A stretch of 64,000 nt of DNA from Phytoamicus setariae (GTDB lineage Bacteria > Pseudomonadota > Alphaproteobacteria > Rhizobiales > Rhizobiaceae), in the NCBI RefSeq assembly GCF_016722925.1, contig NZ_JAEQNC010000003.1, forward strand, positions 124,001 to 188,000, given 5' to 3'. The translations under genes and the position numbers were made by a program. The notes beneath the pieces are model-generated. The model was not told the DNA's origin and ran no database searches. It saw nothing but the letters and a program-made list of their open reading frames with translations. This document shows positions 53,577 to 62,113 of this stretch, piece by piece; the stretch's first letter is position 1, and every line of letters begins with the position of its first letter.

Positions 53577-54691
53577 CCGCAGAAAACCAGAAGACAGTTC
53601 ACGTCGATCTCGGCGATCGCTCCTACGATATCCTGATTGGACCGGGACTTATCGCCAAGGCGGGGCGTGAAATCGTATCGCGGCTCAAGGGGCGCAAGGT
53701 TGCCGTCATCACCGACGAGCACGTCGCGCCCCATTATTTGCAGCCCCTGGCACAAAGTCTGGAAGAGCAAGGCATCGCCATCCATCCGCTGACGCTGCCC
53801 GCAGGCGAAAAAACCAAGAGTTTCGGCCATCTCATCAGCGTGACGGACCATATCCTTGCATCCAAGATCGAGCGCAACGATGCGGTCATCGCGCTGGGCG
53901 GCGGTGTGATCGGCGACCTGACCGGATTTGCTGCCGGCATCGCACGGCGCGGAACGCGTTTCATCCAGATCCCGACTTCTCTGCTGGCGCAGGTAGATTC
54001 GTCGGTTGGCGGCAAGACCGGCATCAACTCGCCGCATGGCAAGAACCTGATTGGCGTCTTCCACCAGCCTGATCTCGTTCTGGCCGATACCGATGTCCTC
54101 AACACGCTTTCGGAGCGCGAATTCCGCGCGGGTTATGCCGAAGTTGCCAAATACGGACTGATCGACAAGCCGGATTTCTTCGAATGGCTCGAACGGAACT
54201 GGCGGGACGTGTTTTCCGGCGGTCCCTCGCGCATCGAGGCGATTGCCATCTCCTGTCAGGCCAAGGCCGACGTCGTCGCCAAGGACGAGCGGGAAAACGG
54301 CCTGCGGGCGTTGCTCAATCTTGGCCATACATTCGGCCATGCGCTTGAGGCCGCGACGCAATACGATTCCAGCCGCCTCGTACATGGCGAAGGCGTTGCG
54401 ATCGGCATGGCGCTGGCCCACCAGTTTTCTGCCAGGATGAATCTCGCCAGCCCGGATCTTGCGCGGCGCGTCGAAAAACATCTCATCGATGTCGGCCTGC
54501 CAATTTCCATGGGCCAGATACCGGGCGAGCTTCCTCCCGCCGAGGTGCTGATGGAAGCCATCACCCAGGACAAGAAAGTCAAGGGCGGCAAGCTCACCTT
54601 CATCCTGACGCGCGGACTCGGCCAATCCTTCGTCGCAGATGATGTCCCCGCGTCCGAAGTGCTGAGCTTCCTCCGCGACAAACGCGGCTAG
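53573..54691 (+). CDS. aroB: 3-Dehydroquinate synthase
   Basis: A 372-residue NAD- and metal-dependent synthase: [68 protein letters not shown], and the metal ligands in [11 protein letters not shown] and [13 protein letters not shown]. It converts DAHP to 3-dehydroquinate, the second step of the shikimate pathway. The gene is complete and followed ten bases later by a CBS-domain gene. Confidence 0.97.
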   Translation: MTAENQKTVHVDLGDRSYDILIGPGLIAKAGREIVSRLKGRKVAVITDEHVAPHYLQPLAQSLEEQGIAIHPLTLPAGEKTKSFGHLISVTDHILASKIERNDAVIALGGGVIGDLTGFAAGIARRGTRFIQIPTSLLAQVDSSVGGKTGINSPHGKNLIGVFHQPDLVLADTDVLNTLSEREFRAGYAEVAKYGLIDKPDFFEWLERNWRDVFSGGPSRIEAIAISCQAKADVVAKDERENGLRALLNLGHTFGHALEAATQYDSSRLVHGEGVAIGMALAHQFSARMNLASPDLARRVEKHLIDVGLPISMGQIPGELPPAEVLMEAITQDKKVKGGKLTFILTRGLGQSFVADDVPASEVLSFLRDKRG

Positions 54692-54701
54692 CGAGGGCCA
54701 G

Positions 54702-55526
54702 ATGGGCGGGCGGGCGTTTTGCGGGTGGCTCGTGAGCCTCTTCACCAGGAACAGCGAAAAGGCTGCGCCCGAAGGCAATGGCAACGAGCGCATGTCTTCC
54801 GCTCCCCGGGACGGCTCTGCGCGCGGCAATCGCGAACGCCCGGCCGGATGGGCCGAACTCGATGAGCGCGAAATCGCCGACATCCTGATCCACCGCACCC
54901 AGATGCGGGGCATCAATGCGGAAGACCCACCGGAAGTGTCCGTGCGCACGATTCTCGGCAGCCCGTTCACCAGGATGCCGGTGTGGAAGGACTCCATCGA
55001 CAACATCATCGGCGTGCTGCATGCCAAGGACATGTTGCGGGCGCTCGCCGAACCCGGCGCGACACCGGAAAAGCTCGATATCGTCAAGATCGCCGAGAAG
55101 CCCTGGTTCGTGCCGGATACGACGAGCCTACGCGAACAGCTCAATGCCTTCCTGAAACGCAACACGCCATTTGCCGTCGTCGTCGATGAGTATGGCGAGG
55201 TTCAGGGCATTGTCACGATCCAGGACATTCTCGAGGACGTGCTTGGCGACATTGCCGACGAGCGGGATGTCGGAGTGACCGGCGTGCGCAAGGAGGCGGA
55301 CGGCTCGATCGTCGTCGACGGCGATGTCACTGTTCGCGACCTCAACCGCGCGCTCGGCTGGTCGTTGCCCGACAGCGAGGCCACGACGATTGCGGGCCTT
55401 GTGATCCATGAATCGCGATCCATTCCCGAAGAACGGCAGGCCTTCACCTTCCATGGCAAGCGATTTACCGTCATGAAACGGATCAAGAACCGCATTACAC
55501 GTTTGCGCATCCGCCCTGTGGCGTAG
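54702..55526 (+). CDS. CorC/HlyC-type CBS-domain protein lacking the DUF21 membrane domain
   Basis: A 274-residue protein with a CBS pair (LIHRTQMRGINAEDPPE...TRMPVWKDSIDNIIGVLHAKDML; then FAVVVDEYGEVQGIVTIQDILEDVLGDI) and a C-terminal CorC/HlyC transporter-associated domain (ATTIAGLVIHESRSIPEERQAFTFHGKRF). Rhizobial homologues at this position, as I recall them, carry ~170 extra N-terminal residues with the four-helix DUF21 domain. Here only 55 residues precede the CBS pair, with a charged composition, and aroB ends ten bases upstream, so that domain is missing. It could be a natural CorC-like short form or a deletion derivative. The start and its first ~40 residues are uncertain. Confidence 0.85.
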   Translation: MGGRAFCGWLVSLFTRNSEKAAPEGNGNERMSSAPRDGSARGNRERPAGWAELDEREIADILIHRTQMRGINAEDPPEVSVRTILGSPFTRMPVWKDSIDNIIGVLHAKDMLRALAEPGATPEKLDIVKIAEKPWFVPDTTSLREQLNAFLKRNTPFAVVVDEYGEVQGIVTIQDILEDVLGDIADERDVGVTGVRKEADGSIVVDGDVTVRDLNRALGWSLPDSEATTIAGLVIHESRSIPEERQAFTFHGKRFTVMKRIKNRITRLRIRPVA

Positions 55527-55605
55527 AATGACAACGGGCACTGTCGCCCTTGCTTCAATCGATTGAAATCGTTAGTTTGCCGCAACTGTTTCAGAGGATT
55601 TATCC

Positions 55606-57222
55606 ATGCAAGACCTCGTCGCCAAGCTGAAAGAAGCCGCTCTATCCACCAGCGCCGTGCAAATCCGCGAGGCCTTTGCCGCCGATCCTGCGCGATTCGA
55701 GAGATACCATGCCTGGTTCGCAGACCTGCTGATGGACTACTCGAAGACGGCGGTGAACGACACGGTGCTCGGGCTGCTCAGCGAGCTCGCCGACAAGGCC
55801 GGCGTCGCGATCAAACGCGAAGCGATGTTCAAGGGCGAGCTCATCAATTTCACCGAAAACCGCGCGGTGCTGCACACCGCTCTGCGCAACCGGTCCAACA
55901 GCTCCGTGCTGGTCGACGGCAAGGATGTCATGCCTGAGGTCAACGCCGTGCTCAAGGCGATGGGCGAGTTCGCCGAGGGGGTACGCTCCGGCCGGATCAC
56001 CGGCGCCACTGGCAAGAGGATCACCGACGTCGTCAATATCGGCATCGGCGGCTCCGATCTCGGCCCCGTCATGACGACGCTGGCGCTGGCGCCCTATCAT
56101 GACGGCCCGCGCCTGCACTATGTCTCCAACATCGACGCCGCCCACATCGCCGATACGATCAGGCTGCTCGATCCGGAAACCTCTCTGTTCATCATTGCCT
56201 CGAAGACGTTCACCACGATCGAGACGATGACCAATGCGGCAACCGCGCGCGCATTCATCGCCAAGGCGCTCGGCGAAGGCGCGGTGCAACACCATTTTGC
56301 CGCCGTCTCCACCGCGCTCGACAAGGTCGCGGCCTTCGGCATCGACTCGACACGCGTCTTCGGCTTCTGGGACTGGGTCGGCGGGCGCTACTCCATCTGG
56401 TCGGCAATCGGCCTGCCATTGATGATCGCCATCGGCTCGGAGGATTTCGGCAAATTCCTCGATGGCGCACATGCGATGGACAACCATTTCCGCTCCGCGC
56501 CGCTTAACAAGAACATTCCGATACTGCTCGGCCTGATCGGCTACTACCAGCGCAATGTGCTGGGTTGCACCTCGCGGGCAGTGATCCCCTATGACCAGCG
56601 TCTCAGCCGTTTTCCGGCCTATCTGCAGCAGCTCGACATGGAATCGAATGGCAAGGGCGTGACCATGGACGGCTCGCCCGTTGCAGGCGCTTCCGGTCCA
56701 GTCGTCTGGGGCGAACCGGGAACCAACGGCCAGCACGCCTTCTTCCAGCTGCTGCATCAGGGCACGGACATCATCCCCGTCGAGTTCGTGATCGCCAAGC
56801 AGGGTTTCGAACCCGAACTGCGATACCAGCACGAGCTGCTGATGGCCAACTGTGTGGCGCAATCGCAGGCCCTGCTCAAGGGCCGTACCCTGGATGAAGC
56901 CAAGGCACAGCTGACCGCACAGGGCTGGGCCAGCGCCAAGGCGGACAAGATTGCCCCGCATCGCGTTTTCACCGGCAACAGGCCATCGATCACCTTCGTC
57001 CATGACATGCTGACGCCGTTTGCCCTCGGCCGATTGATTGCACTTTATGAGCACCGCGTGTTCGTCGAAGGCGTGCTCTATGGCATCAATTCCTTCGACC
57101 AATGGGGCGTCGAGCTCGGCAAGGAACTGGCGACGGGCCTGCTGCCAGTGGTTCAAGGCACGAAGGGCACCGAGGGTTTGGACAGCTCGACGGCGGGATT
57201 GGTGGCAGCGCTGAGGGGGTAA
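55606..57222 (+). CDS. pgi: Glucose-6-phosphate isomerase
   Basis: A 538-residue phosphosugar isomerase: [13 protein letters not shown] near residue 145, [14 protein letters not shown], the signature [36 protein letters not shown] with the catalytic glutamate and histidine, and [12 protein letters not shown]-like [14 protein letters not shown]. It interconverts glucose-6-phosphate and fructose-6-phosphate. AGAGGA precedes the ATG. It is convergent with phaZ. Confidence 0.97.
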   Translation: MQDLVAKLKEAALSTSAVQIREAFAADPARFERYHAWFADLLMDYSKTAVNDTVLGLLSELADKAGVAIKREAMFKGELINFTENRAVLHTALRNRSNSSVLVDGKDVMPEVNAVLKAMGEFAEGVRSGRITGATGKRITDVVNIGIGGSDLGPVMTTLALAPYHDGPRLHYVSNIDAAHIADTIRLLDPETSLFIIASKTFTTIETMTNAATARAFIAKALGEGAVQHHFAAVSTALDKVAAFGIDSTRVFGFWDWVGGRYSIWSAIGLPLMIAIGSEDFGKFLDGAHAMDNHFRSAPLNKNIPILLGLIGYYQRNVLGCTSRAVIPYDQRLSRFPAYLQQLDMESNGKGVTMDGSPVAGASGPVVWGEPGTNGQHAFFQLLHQGTDIIPVEFVIAKQGFEPELRYQHELLMANCVAQSQALLKGRTLDEAKAQLTAQGWASAKADKIAPHRVFTGNRPSITFVHDMLTPFALGRLIALYEHRVFVEGVLYGINSFDQWGVELGKELATGLLPVVQGTKGTEGLDSSTAGLVAALRG

Positions 57223-57236
57223 TCAATCCGCTGGCG

Positions 57237-57260
57237 AGGGTGATCGACAGCGATCGCCCT
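57237..57260. terminator. Hairpin between convergent pgi and phaZ
   Basis: AGGGTGATCG-acag-CGATCGCCCT forms a ten-base-pair stem (one G-U pair) with a four-base loop, starting 14 bases after the pgi stop and overlapping the phaZ stop. No T-run follows on either strand. It may contribute to termination from either direction but is not a typical Rho-independent terminator. Confidence 0.4.
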
Positions 57261-58473
57261 ATTCCATCGATAGAATATGGTTCCTGACCACTGGGTAGAT
57301 CTCGTTCTCCCAGCGTTTGCCGTTAAAGACGCCGTAGTGGCCGACATTGGCCTGCAGGTGATGGCGCTTGAGATGCGGCCGAAGCGACGCACAGAGATCG
57401 TGCGCCGCCGCCGTCTGGCCAAGCGCGCATATGTCGTCGCGACCGCCCTCGACGGTCAGCAGTGCCGTGCGACGGATGCGGCTCGGATCGATCTTGACAC
57501 CGCGATAGCTAAAATCGCCGGTCGCCAACTCGGCTTTCTGGAAAATCCTGTCGATCGTTTCGATGTAGAATTCTTCGGTAAGATCCAGGACGGCGAAATA
57601 CTCGTCGTAGAATGTCTTGATCTTTTCGGCTGCGGCGACATCGCCGGCAGCGAGGTGATCGTAAAGTTTCTGATGGGCTGAGCGGTGACGGTCCATGTTC
57701 ATCGCCATGAAGGCGACCAGCTGCAGGAAACCCGGATAGACCTTGCGACCGCCACCCTTGTAGCGCCATGGAACTGTGGAGATCAACGATTTCTCGAACC
57801 AGGCAAGCGATTTGGAGACCGCAAATTCGTTGACTTCGGTCGGGCTCTGGCGCGGATCGATCGGTCCGGCCATCAATGTCATCGTACGCGGCGTGGCAGG
57901 GTGGTTTTCGGCGGACATCACCGCAACCGCGGCAAGTCCTTGAACGCAAGGCTGGCAAACCGCCAGGATGTGTGCGCCGGGACCGATCTCCTCTAAAAAG
58001 CGAATGATATAGGCGATGTAGTCCTCGACACCGAACGAGCCCGCCTCAACCGGCACGTCGCGGGCATTGGCCCAGTCGGTGATATAGACGTCATGATCGG
58101 AAAGTAGCGTCTGGACGGTGCCGCGCAAGAGGGTCGGGAAATGGCCGGAAAGCGGTGCGATCACCAGCACGCGCGGCTGGGCGACATCGACATCCTTGGT
58201 AAAATGCAGCAGGTCGCCAAATGGCAGGCTAAGTTCGACTTTCTCGGTGACCGCGACCTCGGCACTGCCGGACATTACACGTTCAATGCCGAAATCGGGA
58301 CGCGTGTGCGTCAACTCGAAACGTGATATCATTTCAAGCGCGGCAAGGTACGGCCGCTCCAACGATCCTCCGACCTCGCATAGGCCCGACGAGAACATGC
58401 CGCGCCAACTGCGCGCGAGGCTACGGAAGGGCGCGATGAGGTCGTCCTGGAACTGATAAGCCTGATAGAGCAT
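57259..58473 (-). CDS. phaZ: Intracellular polyhydroxyalkanoate depolymerase
   Basis: A 404-residue PhaZ of the intracellular type: MLYQAYQFQDDLIAPFRSLA at the start, a lid region, HILAVCQPCVQGLAAVAVMS containing the candidate nucleophile cysteine, and a C-terminal VEGGRDDICALGQTAAAHDLC...HYGVFNGKRW with the Asp and His of the triad. It mobilises polyhydroxybutyrate granules to 3-hydroxybutyrate. The ATG at 58473 has GAGG about eight bases upstream; an upstream in-frame ATG is less likely. A perfect palindrome lies 26 bases upstream. Confidence 0.93.
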   Translation of the reverse strand: MLYQAYQFQDDLIAPFRSLARSWRGMFSSGLCEVGGSLERPYLAALEMISRFELTHTRPDFGIERVMSGSAEVAVTEKVELSLPFGDLLHFTKDVDVAQPRVLVIAPLSGHFPTLLRGTVQTLLSDHDVYITDWANARDVPVEAGSFGVEDYIAYIIRFLEEIGPGAHILAVCQPCVQGLAAVAVMSAENHPATPRTMTLMAGPIDPRQSPTEVNEFAVSKSLAWFEKSLISTVPWRYKGGGRKVYPGFLQLVAFMAMNMDRHRSAHQKLYDHLAAGDVAAAEKIKTFYDEYFAVLDLTEEFYIETIDRIFQKAELATGDFSYRGVKIDPSRIRRTALLTVEGGRDDICALGQTAAAHDLCASLRPHLKRHHLQANVGHYGVFNGKRWENEIYPVVRNHILSME

Positions 58474-58498
58474 ATGCAAAACCTCGCTGCATTTCTCA

Positions 58499-58513
58499 TT
58501 GTGCAATGCACAA
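58499..58513. promoter_or_regulatory. Perfect palindrome in the phaZ/GST promoter region
   Basis: TTGTGCA-A-TGCACAA has seven-base arms around one central base, 26 bases upstream of phaZ and 73 before the GST gene. Its half-site recurs as TGCACAA (63661) and TTGTGCA (63693) before mmsA. The TGCA-rich character suggests a PHB/carbon regulator such as PhaR/AniA or an acyl-CoA-responsive factor, but that is a guess. Confidence 0.5.
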
Positions 58514-58585
58514 AACTAGTGCAATTTTGCCAACGAGGCCAGAAAATAGTGTGATTTAAGCTTAAAGAATCGGGTGGAGCGAGCG

Positions 58586-59242
58586 ATGGCGCAGACAACA
58601 TTGACAATTTCCTCAAAGAACTACTCGTCATGGTCGCTGCGCGGCTGGTTGCTGTGCAAAATGGCCGGGCTGGAGTTCATCGAACGACCCGTCGATATCG
58701 ATGACGCCAATGCCCGCCGCGAGCTTCTGTTGCTGTCGCCTTCCGTCCTGGTGCCGCGCCTCACCCACGGGAAAGTCACGGTCTGGGACACGCTGGCGAT
58801 AGCGGAATATCTCAACGAGATCGCCCCGAGGGCGGGCCTTCTGCCGGAGGATATCGCCGCGAGGGCGCATTGCCGGGCAGTGTCCGGCGAGATGCATTCG
58901 GGATTTTACAATCTCCGTTCGGCACTGCCGATGAACATCAAGGCACAGCACGAGAGCTTCAAGGTGTTTTCGGGCGCCAAGCCCGACATCGAACGTATCA
59001 GGGCGATCTGGAGCGAGTGCCTCGATGCTTATGGCGGGCCCTATCTATTCGGCAAGGCGCCGACGGTCGCCGACGCCATGTACGCCCCCGTCTGCTCGCG
59101 CTTCAGGACCTATGCGGTGGAGCTTGAGCCGGAGCTCGCCGCCTATCGCGATCTCATTCTGGATTGGCCACTCGTGCAGGAATGGACGCGCGGGGCGCTC
59201 GTCGAAGCCGATGAAATCATCGAGCTCGAGGTGGAATTCTAG
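58586..59242 (+). CDS. Glutathione S-transferase family protein
   Basis: A 218-residue GST: thioredoxin-like N-domain with TLTISSKNYSSWSLRGWLLCKMAG (catalytic Ser region), VPRLTHGKVTVWDTLAIAEYLNE containing cis-Pro and the SNAIL/TRAIL-like WDTLAI motif, and an all-alpha C-domain with KAPTVADAMYAPV. Substrates are unknown; detoxification or a metabolic isomerase is possible. The ATG at 58586 follows GGAG by six bases; GTG at 58574 is an alternative. It overlaps the frk stop by four bases convergently. Confidence 0.9.
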   Translation: MAQTTLTISSKNYSSWSLRGWLLCKMAGLEFIERPVDIDDANARRELLLLSPSVLVPRLTHGKVTVWDTLAIAEYLNEIAPRAGLLPEDIAARAHCRAVSGEMHSGFYNLRSALPMNIKAQHESFKVFSGAKPDIERIRAIWSECLDAYGGPYLFGKAPTVADAMYAPVCSRFRTYAVELEPELAAYRDLILDWPLVQEWTRGALVEADEIIELEVEF

Positions 59243-60165
59243 AGTCCGACTTCCCGTGCCCAAGGCGGATTGGCACCCGCCCGCGACACCGTGACCGCCG
59301 CCACCTTGGCAGCCAGCGACAAGGCGTTGCGCACCGCCACTTCATCAAGCCCGGCCACGGCGGATTTGGTCAGCAGACCATCCCGCTTGAGCGATGCGAG
59401 AACGCCCGCGTCAAATGTATCGCCAGCGCCAATCGTGTCGACAACGGTCACCCGCTCGCTGGGAACCTCCACCTTGCGGGCCTTGGTGTAACCCACTGCG
59501 CCATCAGCGCCCTTGGTGATGACAACCAGTTTCGGTCCGATGTCGAGCCACTTGGCCGCCAGCGCATCATGATCGCCGCTCATGCCGAACCATTCCAGAT
59601 CCTCGTCGGAGAACTTGATGATATCGGCCTGCTTTGCCATCCGCATGATGCGCGCATGATGGGCGGACTTATCCTTGATGAAACCGGGACGGATATTCGG
59701 ATCGAGCGAGATGACCCGGCCTTTGTGTTCGCGCGCCATCAGTGCCTCGTAGGTGGCACCACAGGGATCGGGGATCAGGCTGATCGCGCCGAAATGCAAC
59801 GCTTCGCAATCCGGTCCAAGTGCAGGCAGATCGGCTGCCGTGATCATCCGCCCAGCTGTGCCCTCGTCATAGAAGGCATAGGTGGCCGAGCCATTGACCA
59901 GCTTGACGAAGGCGACGGTGGTCGGGCGGGAGGAAATGGCACATGGGCTGTAATCGACATTGGAGGACGCAAGGGTTTCACGCAGCACATCGCCGAGCAT
60001 GTCGTCTGAAAGACCGGTGAAGAATGCGGTATCGATACCGAGTCTGCCAAGCGCAATGGCGGTGTTGAAGATCGCGCCGCCGGCATAGGGCGCATAGGCG
60101 CTTTCGCCGAGCGTGGATTGACGTGGCAGCATGTCAATCAATGCTTCGCCGCAGCACAGGATCAT
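59239..60165 (-). CDS. PfkB-family carbohydrate kinase, probable fructokinase
   Basis: A 308-residue ribokinase-fold kinase: CCGEALIDMLPRQS and AYAPYAGGAIFNTAIALGRLG at the start, IGAGDTFDAGVLASLKRDG near residue 250 with the catalytic aspartate and anion hole, VITKGADGAVGY before it. The GGAIFN loop and overall layout resemble bacterial fructokinases; the position beside pgi, which yields fructose-6-phosphate, supports that role. Mannose or another ketose cannot be excluded. It ends four bases into the GST 3' end. Confidence 0.88.
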   Translation of the reverse strand: MILCCGEALIDMLPRQSTLGESAYAPYAGGAIFNTAIALGRLGIDTAFFTGLSDDMLGDVLRETLASSNVDYSPCAISSRPTTVAFVKLVNGSATYAFYDEGTAGRMITAADLPALGPDCEALHFGAISLIPDPCGATYEALMAREHKGRVISLDPNIRPGFIKDKSAHHARIMRMAKQADIIKFSDEDLEWFGMSGDHDALAAKWLDIGPKLVVITKGADGAVGYTKARKVEVPSERVTVVDTIGAGDTFDAGVLASLKRDGLLTKSAVAGLDEVAVRNALSLAAKVAAVTVSRAGANPPWAREVGL

Positions 60166-60296
60166 TTCCGCCTCCCAGTCAGTTTCAATCGATTTAATAC
60201 ACCATCACGCAAAAAGCCAGCGGTCCGGAAAACTTTTCGGATCACTGGCTCTCATGCCATGCAAGCGATTTTGGAATATTGCCGCGACAGAAAAAA

Positions 60297-60755
60297 TCAG
60301 GCAGCGGCAGGCTGTGTGGGAACTTCCAGCCCGAGCAGAAAATGGATCTGCGGGCGGGCCTTGACCAGATCGTCGATCGTGTATTCGCTCAGCACATCAA
60401 AGAAGGCGTTCAGCGCTCGACGCAATGCGGAATTCAGGCCGCAGCTGTCGATCAACGGGCAATCGACAGCACCTTCGTCGAAACATTCGGCCATGGAGAA
60501 GCTTTCCTCGCTGACACGCACGACATCCAGCAGGGTGATCTTGTCGGCCGGACGGCCGAGCTTCACACCGCCATTGCGGCCGCGCAGCGTTTCCACGAGA
60601 CCGGCCTTATGCAGCGGCTGCAGAATCTTGAACAGAAAAAGCTCCGAGACGTTGTAGGCCTTGGCAATTTCCGGGATGCGGCTGAGTTTTCCGTCATTGG
60701 CGGCGCAATACATCATGATGCGCACTGCGTAGTTCGTTTGCTTTGTCAGCCGCAT
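60297..60755 (-). CDS. rirA: Rrf2-family iron-responsive regulator RirA
   Basis: A 152-residue Rrf2 regulator: MRLTKQTNYAVRIMMYCA at the start, winged helix SRIPEIAKAYNVSELFLFKILQPLHKAGL, and cluster cysteines C91, C99 and C105 (AECFDEGAVDCPLIDSC), the RirA spacing. RirA binds a [4Fe-4S] cluster when iron is plentiful and represses iron-uptake genes in rhizobia through IRO boxes. AAGGAG precedes the ATG. Its promoter region contains a 7+3+7 palindrome of the ICE (Irr) type at 60810-60826 and an IRO box at 60831-60845. Confidence 0.96.
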   Translation of the reverse strand: MRLTKQTNYAVRIMMYCAANDGKLSRIPEIAKAYNVSELFLFKILQPLHKAGLVETLRGRNGGVKLGRPADKITLLDVVRVSEESFSMAECFDEGAVDCPLIDSCGLNSALRRALNAFFDVLSEYTIDDLVKARPQIHFLLGLEVPTQPAAA

Positions 60756-60809
60756 GCCTTGCTCCTTGGCGCTTCATCTGCCTGTTGCCCTATATAGAAC
60801 GAGATGCAG

Positions 60810-60826
60810 TTTGGAACAATTCCAAA
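60810..60826. promoter_or_regulatory. Candidate Irr operator (ICE box) upstream of rirA
   Basis: TTTGGAA-CAA-TTCCAAA is a perfect palindrome with seven-base arms and a three-base spacer, 55 bases before the rirA start. It matches the Irr control element type (TTTAGAA-nnn-TTCTAAA) with one symmetric change per arm. Irr acts when iron is low, so Irr would repress rirA under iron limitation, as described for Agrobacterium. Confidence 0.7.
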
Positions 60827-60830
60827 ATAT

Positions 60831-60845
60831 TGAAAATCACATTCA
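60831..60845. promoter_or_regulatory. Candidate RirA operator (IRO box)
   Basis: TGA-AAATCACAT-TCA fits the rhizobial IRO box consensus TGA-N9-TCA exactly. It lies 95 bases before fbpA and 76 before rirA, five bases from the ICE-like site, so RirA could repress fbpA and modulate its own gene from the same position. Confidence 0.7.
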
Positions 60846-60939
60846 TGTTATGCACAACGACCGATCTTGACAGCAAGAAGCTGAAAATCATAGGAAATTA
60901 AAGTCGACAAAAATATTCCAGTTCAGGGAAGGACACACG

Positions 60940-61980
60940 ATGAAAGCGACGAAGATCCCCTATGCGCTCGGCTTGATGGCCACGATTGCGCTCCCGGCCC
61001 TTCCAGCCCTCGCGGACGGCGAGGTGAATGTCTATTCCTACCGGCAGCCGGAACTCATTCAGCCGCTTCTCGATGAGTTCACCAAGGAAACCGGCATAGC
61101 GACCAATGTGCTGTTCCTCGACAAGGGACTCGTGGAGCGCATACAGGCGGAAGGAGAGAACTCTCCCGCCGATGTCATCCTGACCGTGGACATTGGCCGG
61201 TTGACCGAAGCCAAGGAAGGCGGCGTTACCCAGTCGCTGGTCGATGAGACCATCAACAAGGATATTCCGGCCAAGTATCGCGATCCAGAGGGCAACTGGT
61301 TCGGACTGACGACGCGCGGCCGCGTCATCTACGCATCCAATGACCGGGTCAAGGAAACCGATCTGACCTACGAGGATCTCGCCGACCCGAAATGGAAGGG
61401 CAAGATCTGCACCCGCGATGGCCAGCATTCCTACAATATCGGCCTGTTTGCCTCGATGGTCGCCCATCACGGCGAAGAGTATACCGAAAAGTGGCTGACC
61501 GCCGTGAAGAACAACCTGGCTCGCAAGCCCAATGGCAGCGACCGCAGCCAGGCCAAGTCGATCAAGGCCGGCGAATGCGATCTGGCGCTCGGCAACACCT
61601 ACTATGTCGGCCTGATGATCACCAACGACAAGGAGCCCGAGCAGAAGGAATGGGCAAAATCGCTGCATGTGATTTTCCCGAACGCCAAGGATCGCGGCAC
61701 CAGCGTCAACATTTCCGGCATGGCACTGGCCAAATACGCGCCGAACAAGGACAACGCGGTCAAGTTGATGGAATTCCTGACCACGCCGAAGGCGCAGGAA
61801 ATCTATGCAGACCAGGTGTTCGAATATCCGGTACTACCGGGCGCCCAGCCGTCTGAGGTGGTCAAGTCCTTCGGCGAAATCCACGCCGATGCACTGCCAA
61901 TCAGCGATCTTGCCAAGTTCCGCAAGAAGGCCTCCGAACTGGTCGACAAGGTCGGCTTCAACGACGGCCCGGCCGAGTAA
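60940..61980 (+). CDS. fbpA: Fe(3+) ABC transporter periplasmic binding protein (FbpA/FutA type)
   Basis: A 346-residue secreted protein: signal peptide with core ALGLMATIALPALPALA and cleavage before DGEVNVYSYRQPEL. The iron-binding family marks are YSYRQPEL near the mature N-terminus, ILTVDIGRL, and LGNTYYVGLM with the adjacent tyrosines that ligate ferric iron. GGAAGGA precedes the ATG. Unlike typical fbpABC operons, a strong terminator follows directly, and no permease or ATPase gene is adjacent. An IRO box lies upstream, so it should be iron-repressed via RirA. Confidence 0.93.
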   Translation: MKATKIPYALGLMATIALPALPALADGEVNVYSYRQPELIQPLLDEFTKETGIATNVLFLDKGLVERIQAEGENSPADVILTVDIGRLTEAKEGGVTQSLVDETINKDIPAKYRDPEGNWFGLTTRGRVIYASNDRVKETDLTYEDLADPKWKGKICTRDGQHSYNIGLFASMVAHHGEEYTEKWLTAVKNNLARKPNGSDRSQAKSIKAGECDLALGNTYYVGLMITNDKEPEQKEWAKSLHVIFPNAKDRGTSVNISGMALAKYAPNKDNAVKLMEFLTTPKAQEIYADQVFEYPVLPGAQPSEVVKSFGEIHADALPISDLAKFRKKASELVDKVGFNDGPAE

Positions 61981-62003
61981 AGCACACCTGATCGATTTAT
62001 CGA

Positions 62004-62037
62004 CGCCCCGCGCCATCCTTGGCGCGGGGCGTTTTCT
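62004..62037 (+). terminator. Rho-independent terminator of fbpA
   Basis: CGCCCCGCGCC / GGCGCGGGGCG forms an 11-base-pair stem with a six-base loop, followed by TTTTCTTT at 62032. It begins 23 bases after the fbpA stop and ends the transcript after this one gene. Confidence 0.92.
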
Positions 62038-62060
62038 TTCGGGATGCATCCAGCGTCCCC

Positions 62061-62092
62061 AAATAAAAACGGGCCCTTTCGAGGCCCGTTTC
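62061..62092 (-). terminator. Rho-independent terminator of mmsA
   Basis: On the minus strand ACGGGCC / GGCCCGT (with AAAC extension, loop TCGAAAG) is followed by TTTTTATTT. It lies just after the mmsA stop and faces the fbpA terminator, so the two genes are cleanly separated. Confidence 0.9.
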
Positions 62093-62113
62093 AAGATTTG
62101 GATTGCGTGATGC

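Noticed and set aside
53468-55165. A 565-codon minus-strand frame opposite aroB
   Set aside because: Shadow of aroB and the CBS gene, no ribosome-binding site, no recognisable domain.
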